This document shows, one piece after another, positions 8,773 to 17,263 of a stretch of DNA of 64,000 bases (position 1 is its first letter; each line of letters starts with the position of its first letter). The notes beneath the pieces are model-generated. The model was not told the origin of the DNA. It searched no databases and worked only from the letters and a program-made list of their open reading frames with translations. Source of the stretch: Acidobacteriota bacterium (lineage in GTDB: Bacteria; Acidobacteriota; Terriglobia; Terriglobales; Acidobacteriaceae). The stretch covers positions 496,001 through 560,000 of the forward strand of contig JAJZBZ010000001.1 in NCBI GenBank assembly GCA_021846275.1. The letters are read 5' to 3'. Both the position numbers and the translations under genes were made by a program.

Positions 8773-8800
8773 AGTCTAACAAAAAAGTCTGCCGACTCAA
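8773..8800 (-). promoter_or_regulatory. Candidate promoter for tRNA-Glu
   Basis: On the minus strand TTGAGT (8795-8800) and TAGACT (8773-8778) are separated by 16 bases, each matching four of six consensus positions. They lie just upstream of the tRNA, with a T-rich spacer. Inferred by eye only. Confidence 0.45.
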
Positions 8801-8949
8801 AGTCGCCGCCGCGCGTCCACGCTTCCGCTGGCTGCGGACTGGGTTCGGAGGTCTGCGAGGAGCCGGGATCGATGATTGTTGGATAAGAGTATATTATTCA
8901 TCGGTTTGAGCGGTTTCTCGCGGGTTACTGGTTTGCTATTAACCCGGTT

Positions 8950-8967
8950 ACCCCCCCCAGGGGGGGT
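8950..8967. repeat. Poly-C/poly-G palindrome
   Basis: A run of eight C, one A and seven G gives a nearly perfect hairpin flanked by A and T. The homopolymer runs could slip during replication and the structure could stall polymerases. No function can be assigned. Confidence 0.5.
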
Positions 8968-8994
8968 GGTATTAATTTTCTTGCCAACAGAAAT

Positions 8995-9032
8995 CTGGCC
9001 GAATGATTACTGAGTAGTAATCCTTCGGCCAG
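8995..9032. repeat. 38-base long hairpin
   Basis: Arms CTGGCCGAA (8995-9003) and TTCGGCCAG (9024-9032) enclose a second matched pair GATTACT (9005-9011) and AGTAATC (9016-9022), with one mismatched base between them on each side and a four-base loop GAGT. No T tract follows on either strand, so it is not a typical terminator. It may be a mobile-element end or a structured RNA. Confidence 0.6.
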
Positions 9033-9281
9033 TCCTGACGGCTGCGTTCCGGCGCAGGTCCGGTGTTGGAATTGCAGTATGGCATAAGGGGTGGTAATTG
9101 CATGCCACTTTGCCCGAGAAAATTTTCAGCGGCCAGATGTGGTGCTGAGGGGTCAGTCGTCAGGGGCCAGATGTCAGGGGCCAGTCGTCTGGCATTGCAT
9201 GCAGCAGCCGCGCGCTCTGCGCCGTGGCCGCTTCCGTTGGTCGCGGGCTTGCTGTGGCTGAGGCTGAAGCTGAAAGCAAAA

Positions 9282-9395
9282 GCAAAAGCAGATTCCCTGC
9301 GGGAATGACAACAAGAAAAGCAAAAGCAGATTCCCTGCGGGAATGACAACAAGAAAAGCAGGAGCAGATTCCCTGCGGGAATGACAACAAGAAAA
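9282..9395. repeat. Three tandem 38-bp units each with a short palindrome
   Basis: Copies lie at 9282-9319, 9320-9357 and 9358-9395. The first two are identical; the third differs in two bases (GCAGGAGCA for GCAAAAGCA). Each contains ATTCCC-TGC-GGGAAT, a six-base inverted repeat around three bases. There are no unique spacers, so this is not a CRISPR array; it resembles a REP/BIME-like intergenic repeat. Confidence 0.85.
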
Positions 9396-9480
9396 GCAAG
9401 AGCAACGGCAAGAGCAACGGCAAAGGCAACGACAAGAGCAACGCAAAGGCAACGGCAAGAGCAACGGCAACGGCAAGGAC
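9396..9480. repeat. Degenerate hexanucleotide repeat (GCAACG/GCAAGA/GCAAAG)
   Basis: Immediately after the 38-bp units, about fourteen degenerate six-base units beginning GCAA follow, with occasional one-base slips. The block looks like an expansion of the GCAAGA end of the preceding repeat. It ends about 70 bases before ispH. Confidence 0.7.
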
Positions 9481-9551
9481 AGAGGCAGTGGCGGTGACAA
9501 AGGCTGGGGATGGGTGGGGTTTGGAGGTGGATCGTTGGTATACTGAGAGCT

Positions 9552-10595
9552 ATGCAGAGTGCGATGGAAACAATCTCCAGTCCTGATTCCGTGTCGAGTT
9601 CCGGTCCGGTGGCGAAGCTGGCCGGGCGGAAGCGTGTGTTGCTGCTGAAGCCGCGCGGGTTTTGCGCGGGTGTGGTGCGCGCGATTGACATTGTGAAGAT
9701 TGCGCTGGAGACCTTTGGCGCGCCGATCTATGTGCGGCGGGAGATTGTGCATAACCGATTTGTGGTGAACGAGCTGGCGGAAAAGGGCGCGATCTTTGTG
9801 CATGAGATCGAGGAAGTGCCGGAGGGCCAGAGGGTGATTTACAGCGCGCACGGGGTATCGCCGGCGGTGCGCGAGGCGAGCCTGGCGCGGAAGCTGAAGG
9901 TGATTGACGCGACGTGTCCGCTGGTGACGAAGGTGCATGTGGAGGCGGTGAAGTTCGCGAAGCAGGGGTATTCGCTGGTGCTGGTGGGGCATCGGGATCA
10001 TGATGAGATTGAAGGGACGCTGGGCGAGGCTCCGGAGGCGACGCAGGTGGTGTCCAATGTGGCCGAGGTGGAGGCGCTGGTGGTGCCGGATCCGGATCGC
10101 GTGGCGTATCTGACGCAGACGACGCTTTCGCTGGATGAGGCGCGGGATATTATCCAGGCGCTGAAGCAGAAGTATCCGAATATAGTGGGGCCGCATACGC
10201 AGGATATTTGCTATGCGACGGAGAATCGGCAGGTGGCGGTGAGGAATGTTGCGCCGGGCGCGGACCTGGTGCTGGTGGTGGGTTCGACGAACAGTTCGAA
10301 CTCGAACCGTCTGGTGGAGGTATCGAACAATCTGGGGACGAAGGCGTATCTGATCGACAACTCGAAAGCGATTGACCCAAAGTGGCTGGAGGGTGTGGAG
10401 TCGGTGGCGGTGACGGCGGGAGCGTCTGCGCCGGAGGTTCTGGTGGAGGATGTGATCGGGTATCTGCTGCAAAACGGGTATTCGAGCGTGGAAGAAGTGG
10501 AGATCATGCCGGAGAATGTGCGGTTTGGTCTGCCGCCGGAGATTGTGCAGGCGATTGGCGGAGCGAATGGCGGCGCGCCGGTTCCGGTGCAGTGA
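9552..10595 (+). CDS. ispH: 4-hydroxy-3-methylbut-2-enyl diphosphate reductase
   Basis: IspH carries out the last step of the MEP pathway, reducing HMBPP to IPP and DMAPP on a [4Fe-4S] cluster. The 347-residue product has cluster cysteines in RGFCAGVVRA (C38), DATCPLVTKVH and QDICYATENRQ, plus HGVSPAV, GHRDHDE and SSNSNRL typical of the family. An open frame extends to 9510, but ATG 9552 is preferred because TATACT lies seven bases before it and the extension has no family match. It heads the hopanoid operon and supplies the isoprenoid units used by HpnC/D/E further along; shc follows after 126 bases. Confidence 0.95.
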   Translation: MQSAMETISSPDSVSSSGPVAKLAGRKRVLLLKPRGFCAGVVRAIDIVKIALETFGAPIYVRREIVHNRFVVNELAEKGAIFVHEIEEVPEGQRVIYSAHGVSPAVREASLARKLKVIDATCPLVTKVHVEAVKFAKQGYSLVLVGHRDHDEIEGTLGEAPEATQVVSNVAEVEALVVPDPDRVAYLTQTTLSLDEARDIIQALKQKYPNIVGPHTQDICYATENRQVAVRNVAPGADLVLVVGSTNSSNSNRLVEVSNNLGTKAYLIDNSKAIDPKWLEGVESVAVTAGASAPEVLVEDVIGYLLQNGYSSVEEVEIMPENVRFGLPPEIVQAIGGANGGAPVPVQ

Positions 10596-10721
10596 GCGAG
10601 CCGGGCTGATGCCGGGAGCGGGAGCCAGCCGGAAGCATGATGGCGTGGCTGCTGAGTGACGCGGAGCGGATTCCGGCGACGGCTGGGAACGCGGGCAGGA
10701 AAGCGAGGCTTCGGCGACGGG

Positions 10722-12737
10722 ATGGACAAGGCGACAGGACAGGGAAGTGCGTCTGCGGCGGTGAAGCCGCGATTTGGGCGTCTGGATGCGGATCTGGCGC
10801 AGGTGGATGCGTCAATTAAGCGGAGCATCGGGCAGTTGTTTGGCGAGCAGCATGGGGATGGCTACTGGTGTGGCGAGCTGGAAGCGGACGCGATGCTGGA
10901 GGCCGACTACATCTTCATGCATGTGCTGCTGGAGAGCGGCGACGCGGGGCGGATGAAGCGGGCGCTGGTGGAGATGCTGCGCTATCAGAACGAGGATGGA
11001 AGCTGGAGCATATATCCGGGCGGGCCGGGGAATATCTCGCTGGCGGTGAAGTGTTATTTCGCGTGCAAGCTGATGGGGATGAGCGCGGACGACCCGATTC
11101 TGGTGAAGGCGCGGGCGTGGATTCTGGCGCATGGCGGGGTGGTGGAGTGCAACACGTTCACGAAGATTTATCTGTGCGCGCTGGGGCAGTATGACTACGA
11201 CGCTGTGCCGGCGATTCCGCCGGAGATTGTGCTGGCGCCGAACTGGTTCTACTTCAACATTTATGAGATTTCGTCGTGGTCGCGGGCGATACTGGTGCCG
11301 CTGTCGATCATTTATGCCAAGAAGCCGTTCAAGAAGATTGCGCCGGAGCAGGGGATTGACGAACTGTTTGTGGGCGGGCGGGAGAATGCGAATCTGCGGC
11401 TGCGGTATGACCGGAAGAAGTGGCTGAGCTGGCGGAATTTTTTCCTGCTGACGGATCGGATTTTTCACCGGGTGGAGGCGGTGTATATCCGTCCGCTGAG
11501 GAAGCTGGCGCTGAAGAAAGCGGAAGCGTGGATGCTGGAGCGGTTGGAGATGTCGGACGGGCTGGGCGCGATCTATCCGGCGATGATGAATGCGATAATT
11601 GCGCTGCGGTGCCTGGGGTATTCCGATGACGATCCGCAGGTGATTCGGGCACGGGATGAGTTTGAGAAGCTGGGGATTGAGGAGCCGGCGGGTGGGAACC
11701 ATCCGGAGGCGACGTTCCGGATGCAGCCCTGCATGTCGCCGGTGTGGGATACGGCGTATGCGATGTATGCGCTGGGCCAGGCGGGAGTGGCGCGGACGGA
11801 CGCGCGGATGGTGAAGGCGGCGGACTGGATGCTGAGCAAGGAGGTTCGTCATCTGGGCGACTGGGCGGTGAAGGTGCCGAGGACGCAGCCGGGGGGATGG
11901 TACTTCGAGTTCAACAACGAGTTTTATCCGGATACGGACGATACGGCGCAGGTGCTGCTGGCGCTGAGCTGCGTGGAGAATCCGCGGGAGCGGTATCAGC
12001 ACGAGGTGGCGCAGAGGGCGATTGACTGGCTGTTTGCGATGCAGTGTGGGAATGGCGGCTGGGCGAGCTTTGACAAGGACAATACGAAGATGATCTTCCA
12101 GTACATTCCGTTTGCGGATCACAACGCGATGCTGGACCCGCCGACGGTGGATATTACGGGGCGGATGCTGGAGATGCTGTCGACGTATGGGTATACGCGG
12201 GCGGACAAGCGGGTGGAGCGGGCGGTGCAGTTCATTCTGCGCGAGCAGGAGCCGGATGGAAGCTGGTTCGGACGCTGGGGCGTGAACTATATTTACGGGA
12301 CGTTTCTGGCGCTGCGCGGGCTGGAGGCGGTGGGGATGGATCACAACGAGCCGCAGATACAGCAGGCGGCCGAGTGGGTGAGGATGATCCAGAACGCGGA
12401 TGGCGGATGGGGCGAAAGCTGCCTGAGCTATGACGATCCGGTGACGCGCGGAGTGGGGCCGAGCACGCCGTCGCAGACGGCGTGGGCGCTGCTGGCGCTG
12501 CTGGCGGCGGGGGATACGCGGAGCGATTCGGTGGCCAAGGGCGTGCGATGGCTGCTGGAGCGGCAGAAGGAGACGGGCGAGTGGGATGAGTCCACGGGCA
12601 GCGGCGTGACGCGGCAGGCGCTGTATACGGGGACGGGATTTCCGCGGGTGTTTTATCTGGCGTATCACATGTATCGGAATTATTTTCCGCTGCTGGCGCT
12701 GACGACGTATCGTCGGGCGATGGAAGCGGCGGGCTGA
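10722..12737 (+). CDS. shc: Squalene-hopene cyclase
   Basis: This 671-residue enzyme folds squalene into hopene/hopanol at the inner membrane. The acid motif DTDD is at residues 404-407, and several QW-type repeats are visible (QNEDGSWSIYPGG, QCGNGGWASFD, EPDGSWFGRWG, QNADGGWGESC). Length is normal for bacterial cyclases. The frame is open upstream to 10656, but ATG 10722 is chosen because the preceding 22 residues are arginine/glycine-rich and unlike the family. A 62-base gap separates it from hpnH. Confidence 0.96.
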   Translation: MDKATGQGSASAAVKPRFGRLDADLAQVDASIKRSIGQLFGEQHGDGYWCGELEADAMLEADYIFMHVLLESGDAGRMKRALVEMLRYQNEDGSWSIYPGGPGNISLAVKCYFACKLMGMSADDPILVKARAWILAHGGVVECNTFTKIYLCALGQYDYDAVPAIPPEIVLAPNWFYFNIYEISSWSRAILVPLSIIYAKKPFKKIAPEQGIDELFVGGRENANLRLRYDRKKWLSWRNFFLLTDRIFHRVEAVYIRPLRKLALKKAEAWMLERLEMSDGLGAIYPAMMNAIIALRCLGYSDDDPQVIRARDEFEKLGIEEPAGGNHPEATFRMQPCMSPVWDTAYAMYALGQAGVARTDARMVKAADWMLSKEVRHLGDWAVKVPRTQPGGWYFEFNNEFYPDTDDTAQVLLALSCVENPRERYQHEVAQRAIDWLFAMQCGNGGWASFDKDNTKMIFQYIPFADHNAMLDPPTVDITGRMLEMLSTYGYTRADKRVERAVQFILREQEPDGSWFGRWGVNYIYGTFLALRGLEAVGMDHNEPQIQQAAEWVRMIQNADGGWGESCLSYDDPVTRGVGPSTPSQTAWALLALLAAGDTRSDSVAKGVRWLLERQKETGEWDESTGSGVTRQALYTGTGFPRVFYLAYHMYRNYFPLLALTTYRRAMEAAG

Positions 12738-12799
12738 GGACGGGCGCGCAAGCGCGCAACAGGAGTGAGCGCCGGAAATGGCGCGGGAGGACGGACGAC

Positions 12800-13936
12800 A
12801 TGGGTGTGCCCATCTCACAGATGTGGACGGTGGCCAGTTACATTGTTGGCAAGCGGCTGAAGGGCGAGAAGCGGTATCCGCTGGTGCTGATGCTGGAGCC
12901 GCTGTTTCGCTGCAATCTGGCGTGCGCGGGATGCGGGAAGGTGCAGTATCCGCCGCACATCCTGAAGAAGGAACTGTCGCCGGAGGAATGCTTCCGCGCG
13001 GTGGAAGAGAGCGGCGTGCCGATGGTGTCGATTCCGGGCGGGGAGCCGCTGCTGCATCCGCAGATTGTGGAGATTGTGAACGGGCTGATTGCGCGGAAGA
13101 AATATATCTATCTGTGCACGAATGCGCTGGAGCTGAAGCGAAGGATTCACGAGTTTACGCCGTCGAAGTATCTGACGTTTTCAGTGCATCTGGACGGGCT
13201 GCGGGATCACCATGATTTTTCGGTGTGCCGCGAGGGCGGATGGGACCTGGCGGTGGAGGGAATTCGCGAGGCGGTGAAGCGCGGATTTCGCGTGACGCCG
13301 AACTCGACGTTCTTTGACGGGACGGACCCGAATATGGTGCGGGAGTACTTTGACGTGGTGATGAGCCTGGGCGTGGAGGGAATCGTGCTTTCGCCGGGAT
13401 ATAGCTACGACAAGGCTCCGGACCAGCAGCATTTTCTGGGACGGGCGAAGTCGCGGCGGCTGTTTCGGGCGATTTTGTCGAACCGGAAGAAAAGCTGGAA
13501 GTTCAATATGTCGCCGCTGTTCCTGGAGTTTCTGATGGGCAGGCGGGACTACGAGTGCACGCCGTGGGGTTCGCCGGCGTACAACATCTTCGGCTGGCAG
13601 AAGCCCTGCTATCTGTTGCAGGACGGGTATGCGGAGAGCTTCAAGGAACTGATGGAGACGACGCGGTGGGAAGAGTATGGGACGAAGAGCGGAAATCCGA
13701 AGTGCGCGAACTGCATGGTGAGCTGCGGGTATGAGCCGACGGCGGTGACGCATGGGTTTGGATCGCTGAAGGGATTTGTGGCGATGGCGAAGGCGGCGAT
13801 CTTCAGCACGTATGAGGACCGGGGCGCGCGGGAACTGCTGAACGACGCGAGCTTCGCGGCGCATCATGATTCGTTGGTCCAGATTGGCGCGGCGGCGACG
13901 CATGTGGGCGCGGCGCTGGAGGAGACACGGGCATGA
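12800..13936 (+). CDS. hpnH: Adenosyl-hopene transferase HpnH (radical SAM)
   Basis: HpnH joins the 5'-deoxyadenosyl radical to diploptene, giving adenosylhopane, the first committed step of C35 hopanoid synthesis. The radical-SAM cluster motif is CNLACAGC (C38, C42, C45), followed by the SAM-binding SIPGGEPLLHP. A C-terminal cysteine set (KCANCMVSCGYEPTA) is typical of HpnH. At 378 residues it has the usual length. It overlaps the next gene by ATGA. Confidence 0.96.
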   Translation: MGVPISQMWTVASYIVGKRLKGEKRYPLVLMLEPLFRCNLACAGCGKVQYPPHILKKELSPEECFRAVEESGVPMVSIPGGEPLLHPQIVEIVNGLIARKKYIYLCTNALELKRRIHEFTPSKYLTFSVHLDGLRDHHDFSVCREGGWDLAVEGIREAVKRGFRVTPNSTFFDGTDPNMVREYFDVVMSLGVEGIVLSPGYSYDKAPDQQHFLGRAKSRRLFRAILSNRKKSWKFNMSPLFLEFLMGRRDYECTPWGSPAYNIFGWQKPCYLLQDGYAESFKELMETTRWEEYGTKSGNPKCANCMVSCGYEPTAVTHGFGSLKGFVAMAKAAIFSTYEDRGARELLNDASFAAHHDSLVQIGAAATHVGAALEETRA

Positions 13937-14358
13937 GCGAGGCGACGACGGAAGCGGTGCAGAATCCGGATGAGCTGGAGGTTGTGGCTGGATTTGCGCA
14001 CGAGAATCTGGAGGGATGGATTCCGGAGCTGGCGACGGAGGACGACCTGAAGGCGGCGCTGGAAAAGGCGTTCGACTATCGCGGAGACGTGACGCTGACG
14101 CTGAAGTCGGGCGAGCGGATCGATGCGTACCTGTTCAATCGCGAGACGGGGCGGACGCTGGGGGAATCGTGGGTGCAGTTTTTTCCGGCGAATGCGGCGG
14201 AGAAGCGGCGCGTGAGCTACGCGGAGATTGCGCGGATTGAGTTCACGGGCAGGGATCGCGCGGCGGGCAAGCACTGGGAGGCCTGGGTGAAGAAGTACGC
14301 CGAGAAGAAGGCGGCCGGCGAGAAAAATATCGGCCTGCACCCGGAGGCGCTCGACTGA
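13933..14358 (+). CDS. Unknown 141-residue acidic protein in the hopanoid operon
   Basis: I do not recognise a named family. The protein is soluble and acidic, with no signal peptide or membrane segment. It opens with a helix-rich stretch (TEDDLKAALEKAFDYRGD), continues with a beta-like core (VTLTLKSGERIDAYLFNRE, SWVQFFPA, RVSYAEIARIEFTGRD) and ends in a lysine-rich helix. The core (residues ~50-110) looks like a small barrel such as Sm-like/DUF2642-type domains. It is translationally coupled to hpnH by ATGA and followed 39 bases later by hpnA, so a role alongside HpnH or in hopanoid assembly is inferred from position only. Confidence 0.85.
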   Translation: MSEATTEAVQNPDELEVVAGFAHENLEGWIPELATEDDLKAALEKAFDYRGDVTLTLKSGERIDAYLFNRETGRTLGESWVQFFPANAAEKRRVSYAEIARIEFTGRDRAAGKHWEAWVKKYAEKKAAGEKNIGLHPEALD

Positions 14359-14397
14359 GGGATCGGGCGACGATCCACGAGCGGAAAGAACGGACAA

Positions 14398-15396
14398 ATG
14401 AAGATTTTTGTGACGGGAGCGACGGGCTTTGTCGGCTTCCATGTGGCGCGGGAGCTGGCGGCGCAGGGAGCGAAGCTGCGCCTGCTGACTAGGCGGACGA
14501 GCCAGACGCGGTTTCTGGAGGAGATCGGCGGCGCGGAGGTTCGCGTGGGCGACCTGAACGAGCCGGAGACGCTGCGCGGGGCGATGGCCGATTGCGAGGC
14601 GGTGGTGCATGTGGCGGCGGACTATCGTCTGTGGGTGCGGGATCCGGCGGAGATGTATCGGGCGAATGTGGACGGGACGCGGGAGCTGCTGCGGATGGCG
14701 CGCGAGGCGGGCGTGCGGCGGGTGGTGTATACGTCGAGCGTGGCGACGATGGGGTTTCGGCGCGACGGGCTGATTGTGAATGAGGATACGCCGGTTGGGC
14801 TGGGCGACATGGTGGGCCACTACAAGCGGTCGAAGTTTCTGGCCGAGCAGGAGGCGATGCGCGCGGCCGAGGGTGGGCAGCAGGTGATGATCCTGAATCC
14901 GACGACGCCGATTGGCTCGCATGACAGCAAGCCGACGCCGACGGGACGGATTACGGTGGACTTTCTGCATGGGCGGTTTCCGGCGTACATGGACACGGGG
15001 CTCAACCTGGTGGACGTGAGCGAGGTGGCGCGGGCGCACGCGGCGGCGCTCGATCGCGGCGAGCCGGGACGACGGTATATTCTGGGCGGCGAAAACCTGA
15101 CACTGAAGCAGATTCTGGACAAGCTGTCGGCGATGACGGGGATACCGTCGCCGACGGTGGAGATTCCGTTCTGGGTGGCTGCAACGTATGCGTTTCTGGA
15201 GGAGACGGTGACGGGACGCATACGCGGACGCGAGCCGAGGGCGACGCTGGAAGAGGTGAGGATGGGACGGAAGAAGATGTTTGCCTCGTCGGCGCGTGCG
15301 CAGGAGGAGCTTGGGTTTCGCGTGGCGGCGGTGTATCCGGCGATGCGGGCTGCGGTGGAGTGGTTTCGCGCGAATGGGTATGCGCCGACGGCGTGA
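14398..15396 (+). CDS. hpnA: Hopanoid-associated sugar epimerase HpnA
   Basis: An extended short-chain dehydrogenase of 332 residues. The NAD(P)-binding motif TGATGFVG is at residues 7-14, and the catalytic YKRSK (YxxxK) lies near residue 142 with the serine in YTSSVATMG. The HpnA subfamily occurs in hopanoid operons; its exact reaction is unsettled, with side-chain sugar modification proposed. It sits between the HpnH partner gene and hpnG, consistent with C35 side-chain processing. Confidence 0.92.
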   Translation: MKIFVTGATGFVGFHVARELAAQGAKLRLLTRRTSQTRFLEEIGGAEVRVGDLNEPETLRGAMADCEAVVHVAADYRLWVRDPAEMYRANVDGTRELLRMAREAGVRRVVYTSSVATMGFRRDGLIVNEDTPVGLGDMVGHYKRSKFLAEQEAMRAAEGGQQVMILNPTTPIGSHDSKPTPTGRITVDFLHGRFPAYMDTGLNLVDVSEVARAHAAALDRGEPGRRYILGGENLTLKQILDKLSAMTGIPSPTVEIPFWVAATYAFLEETVTGRIRGREPRATLEEVRMGRKKMFASSARAQEELGFRVAAVYPAMRAAVEWFRANGYAPTA

Positions 15397-15427
15397 TTTG
15401 CGGACGTGATTTGCGGGAGTGAACGGG

Positions 15428-16147
15428 ATGGCGGCAGGACGCGTGGTGTTCATTGCGGCGCTGGAGCGTGAGGTCAGCGGGTTTGTGCGCGGCTGGACGC
15501 GCGTGAGTGCTGAGCGCGGAGTTTCCTGCTGGGTGAGCGAGCGGGCGGTGGTGGTCTGCGGCGGGATGGGCGCGGGGCGCGCGGCGATGGCGGTGGATGC
15601 GGCGCTGCGGCTGGGCGAAACGCGGAGACTCGGTGAAGCATGCAAGCTGATTTCCGTCGGCTGGGCTGGCGCGTGTCGAGCGGGGATGCGCGTGGGCGAG
15701 ATTGTGGAAGCGGATGTGGTGATTGACGCGCGGACGGGCGAGCGGTTTTTTCCGCAAATGCGCGGAGAGTTTGGGCTGCGCGGCCCGGTGGTGACCGTGG
15801 CGGCGGCTGCGGGCAGGCGGGAAAAGGCGCGGCTGGCGGCGAGCTACAACGCGGCGGCGGTGGAGATGGAAGCGGCGGCGGTGGCGCGTGCGGCGCGGGT
15901 GCGGGAACTGCCTTTTGGGTCGATCAAGGCGATCTCCGACGAGGTGGAGTTTGAGATGCCGGAGATGGGTGAGTTTGTGGGCGCGGATGGGCGCGTGCGC
16001 GAGGCGGCGTTTGGGCTGCATGTGGCGCTGAGGCCGCGATTGTGGCGGCCTGTGATGGGGATGGCGCGAGGCAGTAGACTGGCTGCGGAGCGGTTGTGGG
16101 CCGCAATGAGCGCGTGCGTAGAGGACGAGCGCGTGTCTGAAAGATGA
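15428..16147 (+). CDS. hpnG: Adenosylhopane nucleosidase/phosphorylase HpnG
   Basis: HpnG removes adenine from adenosylhopane to give ribosylhopane (or its phosphate). The 239-residue protein shows the purine-nucleoside phosphorylase/MTAN fold: GGMGAGRAAMAV near the N-terminus, VEMEAAAVARAA in the middle, and KAISDE. A GTG at 15419 is in frame, but ATG 15428 is preferred because GGGAG then sits at a proper distance. It follows hpnA by 31 bases. Sequence divergence from proteobacterial HpnG is considerable, so the name rests on both fold and context. Confidence 0.85.
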   Translation: MAAGRVVFIAALEREVSGFVRGWTRVSAERGVSCWVSERAVVVCGGMGAGRAAMAVDAALRLGETRRLGEACKLISVGWAGACRAGMRVGEIVEADVVIDARTGERFFPQMRGEFGLRGPVVTVAAAAGRREKARLAASYNAAAVEMEAAAVARAARVRELPFGSIKAISDEVEFEMPEMGEFVGADGRVREAAFGLHVALRPRLWRPVMGMARGSRLAAERLWAAMSACVEDERVSER

Positions 16148-16171
16148 GCGTAAGTGAGGCTGAGGAGCGGA

Positions 16172-17263
16172 ATGGATGATGCAGGGGGATTGCCGCGGGA
16201 GATGCGTGCGGCGGTGTATCGCGGTGTGAACGATGTGCGCGTGGAGACGGTGCCGGTGCCGGCGATTGGCGCGGGCGAGCTGCTGATTCGCGTGGCGACG
16301 TGCGGGATTTGCGGGACGGACCTGAAGAAGATTCACACGGGGTCGCACGCGGCACCGAGGATTTTCGGGCATGAGACGGCGGGAACGGTGGCGGCAGTGG
16401 GCGCGGGCGCGGGAAATTTTCGCGTGGGCGAGCGGGTGATGGTCTTTCATCACATTCCTTGCCGGGCGTGTTTTTATTGCCGGAAGCGGACGTTTGCGCA
16501 GTGCGCGACGTACAAGCGCGTGGGCGTGACGGCGGGGTTTGAACCGGCGGGCGGCGGGTTTGCCGAGTATGTGCGGGTGATGGACTGGATTGTGCGGGAT
16601 GGCGGCGTGGTGCGCGTGCCGGACGGGGTTCCGCTGGAGCAGGCGGCGTTTGTGGAGCCGGTGAATACATGCCTGAAGGGCGTGAAGATGCTCGGTCTCG
16701 AAGCCGATGATACGGTGCTGGTGATTGGGCAGGGGCCGATCGGGATTTTGCTGGCGACCCTCGCAGCGCGGACGGGCGCGACGGTGCTGACGTCGGACCT
16801 GTATGCGGAGCGGCACCGGATTGCGGCGGGGTTTGGGCTGCGGCATCCGATGGACGCGGGCAAAGAAGACGTGGCGACGCGGGCGCGCGCGGCGACGGAG
16901 GGTCGCGGCGCGGATGCGGTGATGGTGGCGGTGGGCGGGAATGGGCTGATTGGGACGGCGATGGATGCGGTGAGGCCGGGCGGCAAGGTGATGCTGTTTG
17001 CGCAGACGCAGCATGGCGAGGCGAGCTTTGATCCGGGCGCGGTGTGCATGGACGAGAAGTCGCTGATCGGGTCGTATTCGGCGGCGGTGGATATTCAGGA
17101 TGAAGGCGCGCGGCTGGTGTTGGACGGGTATGCGAATGGGTTTGACCTGACGCGGCTGATCTCGCATCGGTTTCCGCTGGAGCAGGCGGTGGAGGCGATT
17201 CAGGTGGCGTCGCACCCGACGGCGGAGTCGATGAAGATCATGATTGAGCCGGAGGCGCGGTGA
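16172..17263 (+). CDS. Zinc-dependent alcohol dehydrogenase of the hopanoid operon (first copy)
   Basis: A 363-residue medium-chain dehydrogenase of the threonine/sorbitol dehydrogenase class. The catalytic zinc region is CGICGTDLKKIH and GHETAG; the structural zinc cysteines are in CRACFYCRKRTFAQC; the Rossmann motif is VIGQGPIGILLATLAA. ATG 16172 follows GAGGAGCGGA and is preferred over GTG 16154. The stop overlaps the ATG of a second, related dehydrogenase. Position between hpnG and hpnC makes it a candidate for reducing ribosylhopane to bacteriohopanetetrol or for other side-chain oxidoreduction; this is inference. Confidence 0.88.
   Translation: MDDAGGLPREMRAAVYRGVNDVRVETVPVPAIGAGELLIRVATCGICGTDLKKIHTGSHAAPRIFGHETAGTVAAVGAGAGNFRVGERVMVFHHIPCRACFYCRKRTFAQCATYKRVGVTAGFEPAGGGFAEYVRVMDWIVRDGGVVRVPDGVPLEQAAFVEPVNTCLKGVKMLGLEADDTVLVIGQGPIGILLATLAARTGATVLTSDLYAERHRIAAGFGLRHPMDAGKEDVATRARAATEGRGADAVMVAVGGNGLIGTAMDAVRPGGKVMLFAQTQHGEASFDPGAVCMDEKSLIGSYSAAVDIQDEGARLVLDGYANGFDLTRLISHRFPLEQAVEAIQVASHPTAESMKIMIEPEAR

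Larger units (their letters stand above)
8759..9551. other. Non-coding gap between tRNA-Glu and the hopanoid operon
   Basis: No believable gene is seen here. The only open frames are low-complexity products of tandem repeats. The gap holds the tRNA promoter, a C8/G7 tract, a 38-base hairpin, three tandem 38-bp units, a hexanucleotide repeat and the ispH promoter, each listed separately. Confidence 0.7.

Noticed and set aside
8995-9032. Rho-independent terminator
   Set aside because: Strong hairpin but no T tract on either strand, and no gene ends nearby in a suitable direction.
9282-9395. Regular repeats that could suggest a CRISPR array
   Set aside because: The three units are directly joined with no unique spacers, and there are no cas genes.
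9174-10472. Long minus-strand open frame over ispH and the tandem repeats
   Set aside because: Arginine/histidine-rich composition and opposite-strand overlap with a clear ispH gene; it is a by-product of high GC.
13864-17215. Long minus-strand open frames (up to 737 codons) across hpnA, hpnG and the dehydrogenases
   Set aside because: Low-complexity R/H/P-rich products opposite well-recognised enzymes; no motifs.
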